A DNA stretch of 64,000 bases from assembly GCA_020072815.1 (NCBI GenBank), contig JAIQGE010000007.1, positions 124,001 through 188,000 on the forward strand. The letters are read 5' to 3'. Of this stretch, positions 60,572-64,000 are shown in pieces. The DNA comes from Terriglobia bacterium. Lineage in GTDB: Bacteria > Acidobacteriota > Terriglobia > Terriglobales > Acidobacteriaceae. The translations under genes were made by a program, and so were the position numbers. Each line of letters begins with the position of its first letter. The first letter of the stretch is position 1. The notes under the pieces are model-generated. The model made no database searches. It saw nothing but the letters and a program-made list of their open reading frames with translations, and was not told where the DNA came from.

Positions 60572-60793
60572 CTAGCTGGTGGTACGGCTCTTCCCGGCGA
60601 TCATCAAGCCGGCGCCGGCCACCATCATCAGCCCGCTAACGATGGGCGGCAGCTTTTCTTCATGCCGCGTTTCAATGCCCAGCGAAATACCGCCGGCCTT
60701 CATGCCTTCCCGTTCCGTGTGGGGCAAGGGAATAAACAAGGACGCAACGCCAAGTACCAACAGCACTACCCCGATCCAAAACAAATTCTTCAT
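60572..60793 (-). CDS. Small two-helix membrane protein
   Basis: A 73-residue protein starting MKNLFWIGVVLLVLGVASLF, with a second helix IVSGLMMVAGAGLMIAG near the C-terminus. The loop between them is polar (HTEREGMKAGGISLG). AAGGAG lies 7 nt upstream of the ATG. No family is assigned, though short proteins with this outline are common in Acidobacteriota. It is convergent with the DUF899 gene. Confidence 0.72.
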   Translation of the reverse strand: MKNLFWIGVVLLVLGVASLFIPLPHTEREGMKAGGISLGIETRHEEKLPPIVSGLMMVAGAGLMIAGKSRTTS

Positions 60794-60916
60794 GAATTGC
60801 TCCTTCTTCCTTCCTGCCTTACTAAATCTCACGTGAGCGCAAGCTCGCTAACCAATTAACGGCGAATGGCGGGAGAGGCCCTGCAGGGTATGCCACCGGA
60901 CCGGCCCCAAGGCTGC

Positions 60917-61060
60917 TTACCCGCGTCGTCCACTCACCAGGTTAATGACGACAACAACCAAGGCCACGACCAAAATCAGGTGGACCAGGGCTCCCCCAAC
61001 ATGGAAACTGAAGCCGAGAAGCCACAGAATCAAAAGAATTGCTACGATTGTCCAAAGCAC
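60917..61060 (-). CDS. Lmo0937/DUF5670-family micro-membrane protein
   Basis: A 47-residue protein starting VLWTIVAILLILWLLGFSF and ending VVINLVSGRRG, with two helices. It closely follows the Lmo0937 pattern (MLWTIxVILxVLWLLG ... LISGRR). The start is GTG 61060 directly after GGAGG; the longer frame to 61168 adds 36 charged residues that the family lacks. Members are often stress-induced in other bacteria, but this is not shown here. Confidence 0.78.
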   Translation of the reverse strand: MLWTIVAILLILWLLGFSFHVGGALVHLILVVALVVVVINLVSGRRG

Positions 61061-61554
61061 TTTGACCCTCCAACGCGCGTGTTGAGCACGTAAAAACGCT
61101 TGCGTCGAGTCGAAGACGCGAAAGAAAGCGGGCATCGGCGACTCACCCAACAAAGATGGCACATGCAACGGAACAATACTGAGCTTGATTGACCAGTTCT
61201 GGGCCGTGCCGGTGTGTCATGCTTCGGTCACGCCAAGTCTTCTAGCTGACCATCTGCTTTAAGGCCGCTCGGCTCAATGCCTGGGAAGACAGAAAAGTGT
61301 GCAAAGTAGACCAGATTTGCACGCCGTGAAGTGACACCATAATAGAGGACTGAATGGGTTTCCGGCCGAACGCGACAGACTGGCGCCGCGATTGTGAAGA
61401 CAAGAAACCGTTTTGTCGGGCAACCCTTCGTTAAATGATACGGGTCAGATAGCTAACCCAGACCGGAAAGCTCAACCAGACAGGTGGGCAACTCGCCGGC
61501 GCCATCAAAAATCAAATTCAACTGGACAGAAAACGGAATCAAGGAGCAATAGAT
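61061..61554. other. Intergenic region and putative long leader of the SYLF gene
   Basis: No supported gene lies here. A possible promoter for the downstream gene is TTGCAC (61317-61322) with CATAAT (61338-61343), though the 15-bp spacer is short. That would give a leader of about 200 nt. The divergent promoter of the 47-residue protein must also lie here. Confidence 0.4.
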
Positions 61555-62262
61555 ATGAAAAAGATCATCGTGTTGGTGTTAATGGGATGTTTGGGAAGCT
61601 TTGCCTGGGCAGGCGAACAGCAGAAGGACGTAGCTGAACGCTTGAAGATGGCCACGGAAGTACTGCAGCAGATGGGCGCCGAGCCGGACAAGGGCATCCC
61701 CGAAGAAGTGCTGAACGACGCCAAATGCATCGCCGTGGTTCCGCACCTGATCAAGGGCGGGTTCATCTTCGGCGGCAAGCATGGCCGCGGCGTGGCAACC
61801 TGCCGCACGGCAGAGGGATGGAGCGCACCTGCTTTTATCTCGATCGGCGGAGGAAGCTGGGGCCTGCAGATTGGCGTAGAGGGCGTGGACCTGGTCATGT
61901 TGATCATGAATGACAAGGGCATGGAACGCTTGCTCTCCAGCAAGTTCCAGATCAGCGGTGAAGGATCGGCAGCAGCCGGCCCGGTCGGCCGTCACGCGTC
62001 CGCCGGTACCGATTGGAAGATGGAAACCGAGATGCTGACGTACTCGCGCTCCAAAGGACTTTTTGCAGGTATAACCCTGGAAGGCGCGGTCGTCCAACAA
62101 GACAACGATTCCACTGAGTCTGTCTATGGACACAACGCGTCATTCAAGTCCGTTTTGCACGGCAAGGTTGCAACACCGGACGTTGCCAAAGAGTTCATGA
62201 ATGCAGTGGGACACGCTTCCCACAAAGCCAAAGTGCAGGAAGCTCGCGAAGAGAGTAAGTAA
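61555..62262 (+). CDS. SYLF-domain (Ysc84/DUF500) lipid-binding protein, copy 2
   Basis: A 235-residue exported protein with a signal peptide (residues 1-19, cleavage near WAG). SYLF blocks are IAVVPHLIKGGFIFGGKHGRG, GLQIGVEGVDLVMLIM and MLTYSRSKGLFAGITLEGA. It shares the whole layout with copy 1 at 15501-16229. AAGGAG lies before the ATG. It is monocistronic, with its own hairpin downstream. The role is probably envelope lipid binding; not proven. Confidence 0.88.
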   Translation: MKKIIVLVLMGCLGSFAWAGEQQKDVAERLKMATEVLQQMGAEPDKGIPEEVLNDAKCIAVVPHLIKGGFIFGGKHGRGVATCRTAEGWSAPAFISIGGGSWGLQIGVEGVDLVMLIMNDKGMERLLSSKFQISGEGSAAAGPVGRHASAGTDWKMETEMLTYSRSKGLFAGITLEGAVVQQDNDSTESVYGHNASFKSVLHGKVATPDVAKEFMNAVGHASHKAKVQEAREESK

Positions 62263-62305
62263 GCAAAGAGTTTGCAGTCGAAAAGATTCGAATCCCGTGC
62301 AAGCG

Positions 62306-62333
62306 CGCAACTGTTCAACCGTGAGCAGTTGCG
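62306..62333 (+). terminator. Hairpin after the second SYLF gene
   Basis: CGCAACTG (62306-62313) pairs with CAGTTGCG (62326-62333). Only a weak T-rich stretch follows (TTCGCCTT), so termination may be partial. Confidence 0.5.
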
Positions 62334-62440
62334 TTCGCCTTCGGGCTGGAGCTCTTTGAAGTTGCCTGAACAATATCCGCGCTGATTTCCGGATTGAGCG
62401 CTTCAACCGGGCTGGCGCCCAGAAGAAAGGTTGGGATGGT

Positions 62441-63808
62441 ATGCGTAACTGGAAGAGAACGGCAGCACTGTTGGGAGTATGCCTGCTAGTGTTGGTGTTT
62501 GTTGCTTTGTCTTGGGGCGCTAAGTCGAAGAAGGGAACCGCGAAGGCATCTGCCAAAGCAGGTTCGCAGCAACAGCAGTCAGCCAATGACCTGCTCATCA
62601 GCAACAACATGCTCGAAACGTTCAATCAGGGCAGACAAATCTTTCGCTTCGACACCTTCGGCGACGAGGCCTTTTGGGGCGGCGCTCTGCATCTCCACCA
62701 GGCCATTGCCGGCGAAAAGCTGGGAGGCGTAGGCCCTGGCGTGAGCCCAAAAACGGCGCTGGCGGTGGGCTTGAAAGTTGACGTGGATGCTCTGCCTGCC
62801 AGCCTCGTGGAACAACTCAAAGCGGGAAAAGTAAATCTCGACGATCCAGCAACCACGCTGGCCTTGCTCAAACTGAACTCTGTGGTTGGGGTGACCGGCT
62901 TCTTCAATAAGCAGGACAAGCTGGAGTCGCTCGGGATACAGTGCGCGTTTTGCCATTCCACCGTGGACGATTCTCTTACCGCGGGCATTGGTCATCGCCT
63001 GGACGGCTGGGCCAATCGTGACCTGAATGTTGGCGCCATTGTCTCTTTGTCTCCTGACCTTCAGCCCGTCGCAGATTTGTTGGGTGTGGATGTCCCCACG
63101 GTGAAAAAAGTCCTGGCCAGCTGGGGCCCAGGCAAATACGACGCCGAGCTCGATCAGGACGGCAAAGCGTTCCGTCCCGATGGGAAATCAGCGGCAACAT
63201 TGCTCCCCGCGGCTTTTGGCCAGGCCGGAGTAAACAATGGCACGTATACCGGATGGGGCTCCGTGACCTACTGGAATGCCTATGTTGCCAATACCCAGAT
63301 GCACGGCAAAGGCGCATTTTCCGAACCTTTGCTGACCGGCGGACAGTTCCCGGTGGGCGCCAAAGCTCATTTCAACCAGGTTCGCAACCCTGACGACCGC
63401 ATCACTTCAAAACTTGCGGCCCTGCAGTTTTATCAACTGGCCATCCCCGCGCCCAAAGCGCCCAAGGGTAGCTACAACAATGTGGAAGCTTCCCGAGGCC
63501 AGGCCCTGTTCGCGGGCAAGGCGAAATGCGCCACTTGCCACGTGCCGCCCCTGTACATTGAACCCGGATCGAGCCTGCACACGCCGCAAGAGATCGGCAT
63601 TGACGATTTCCAGTCCTCCCGGTCTCCCACCAAGGAGTACCGGACCACGCCGCTGCGCGGCCTCTGGAGCCACCAAAAAGGCGGGTTCTACCACGATGGC
63701 CGTTTCCCGACACTGGGCGACGTCGTGAACCACTATGACCAGCATTTGAAGCTGGGACTTGCTGAACGGGAGAAGAAGGACCTGGTGGAGTATTTGAAGT
63801 CGTTGTAG
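62441..63808 (+). CDS. Di-heme c-type cytochrome (cytochrome c peroxidase/MauG-like)
   Basis: A 455-residue exported protein. Residues 7-27 form the signal or anchor. A Lys/Gln/Ser-rich spacer follows. Heme-binding motifs are CAFCH (C168, C171, H172) and CATCH (C363, C366, H367). The second half has RGQALFAGKAKCATCHVPP and TTPLRGLWSHQKGGFYHDGRF, which is typical of the bacterial di-heme peroxidase/MauG group, while the first half is more divergent. It should work in the periplasm in electron transfer or peroxide reduction. The gene is complete and stands alone. Confidence 0.85.
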   Translation: MRNWKRTAALLGVCLLVLVFVALSWGAKSKKGTAKASAKAGSQQQQSANDLLISNNMLETFNQGRQIFRFDTFGDEAFWGGALHLHQAIAGEKLGGVGPGVSPKTALAVGLKVDVDALPASLVEQLKAGKVNLDDPATTLALLKLNSVVGVTGFFNKQDKLESLGIQCAFCHSTVDDSLTAGIGHRLDGWANRDLNVGAIVSLSPDLQPVADLLGVDVPTVKKVLASWGPGKYDAELDQDGKAFRPDGKSAATLLPAAFGQAGVNNGTYTGWGSVTYWNAYVANTQMHGKGAFSEPLLTGGQFPVGAKAHFNQVRNPDDRITSKLAALQFYQLAIPAPKAPKGSYNNVEASRGQALFAGKAKCATCHVPPLYIEPGSSLHTPQEIGIDDFQSSRSPTKEYRTTPLRGLWSHQKGGFYHDGRFPTLGDVVNHYDQHLKLGLAEREKKDLVEYLKSL

Positions 63809-64000
63809 TTCTTCCCCGTTGCAGGACAGCCGTGTAGGTTTCCCGCATTGCGGCGACGCCGGTGCATGTAGCCCGCCAAAACTGGCCGTCGGCCTGTTTG
63901 CTGGTCCTGGAAAATGGCGCTCGGGAATCATCGTAAGACCAAAATGGCCGCGTCTTTCGCCGGCGATGGACGCGCGCAGAAATAACGCTGTAATGGAGGC

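Noticed and set aside
61061-61168. Longer N-terminus for the 47-residue membrane protein
   Set aside because: GGAGG lies directly before the GTG at 61060, and the family starts there; the extra 36 residues are charged and without a binding site.

Overview
The window (about 60% GC) looks like the chromosome of an Acidobacteriota bacterium, probably Terriglobia close to the Koribacter group. This is inferred from gene content: two giant secreted Asp-box (VPS10/sortilin-like) proteins, many secreted DUF proteins that are common in that phylum (DUF1684, DUF2911, DUF1203, DUF899, DUF3667, Abhydrolase_10), a bacterial GH47 mannosidase, and dispersed ATTGCCA and ACCACGGAGG repeats. No taxonomic marker such as rRNA is present.

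Layout. 1-3.2 kb: edge fragment, a small Cys-pair protein, a GT39-type membrane glycosyltransferase and a DUF3467 protein. 3.3-4.7 kb: enolase with an apparently leaderless promoter. 4.7-15.3 kb: a minus-strand block of exported proteins (two Asp-box giants, a LolA-like protein, a lipocalin-like protein, an alpha/beta hydrolase). 15.5-23.1 kb: a SYLF protein, DUF1684, threonine synthase, a free-standing AlaX alanyl-tRNA editing protein, a DsbA-like oxidoreductase, an M20 peptidase and an SDR. 23.2-25.0 kb: tRNA-Ala(CGC) interrupted by a 1.7-kb integrative-element remnant with identical 46-bp att repeats, a broken integrase, repeat sites and one cargo gene. 25.3-30.4 kb: a large secreted Ig-like protein behind a structured leader, an ARPP-1-type protein and an ExbB-like channel protein. 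30.4-33.8 kb: an accessory patch with an IS1595-type transposase and a tightly overlapping DUF3800 / 49-residue protein / zinc-ribbon cassette whose last gene is frameshifted. 33.8-37.5 kb: methylmalonate-semialdehyde dehydrogenase, a two-subunit ThDP decarboxylase and a cyclase-family hydrolase. 37.6-41.0 kb: a BlaI-type repressor with palindromic operators and a BlaR1-like M56 protein carrying nine about 34-residue tandem repeats. 41.1-48.5 kb: SDR, an orphan terminator that suggests a small RNA, GH47, and several stress or envelope proteins. 48.6-54.4 kb: NAMPT and a form-II CO-dehydrogenase-like operon. 54.8-64.0 kb: outer-membrane protein, DUF3667, acyl-CoA ligase, zinc peptidase, DUF899, small membrane proteins, a second SYLF protein and a di-heme cytochrome.

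Most of the window is ordinary chromosomal housekeeping and envelope metabolism. The spots most likely to hold something undescribed are the DUF3800 cassette (32.3-33.8 kb), the tRNA-Ala mini-island (23.2-25.0 kb), the candidate small RNA near 42.3 kb, the structured leader near 25.2 kb, and the repeat-bearing M56 sensor (37.6-41.0 kb). All functional assignments are from reading the sequence; no database search was run.
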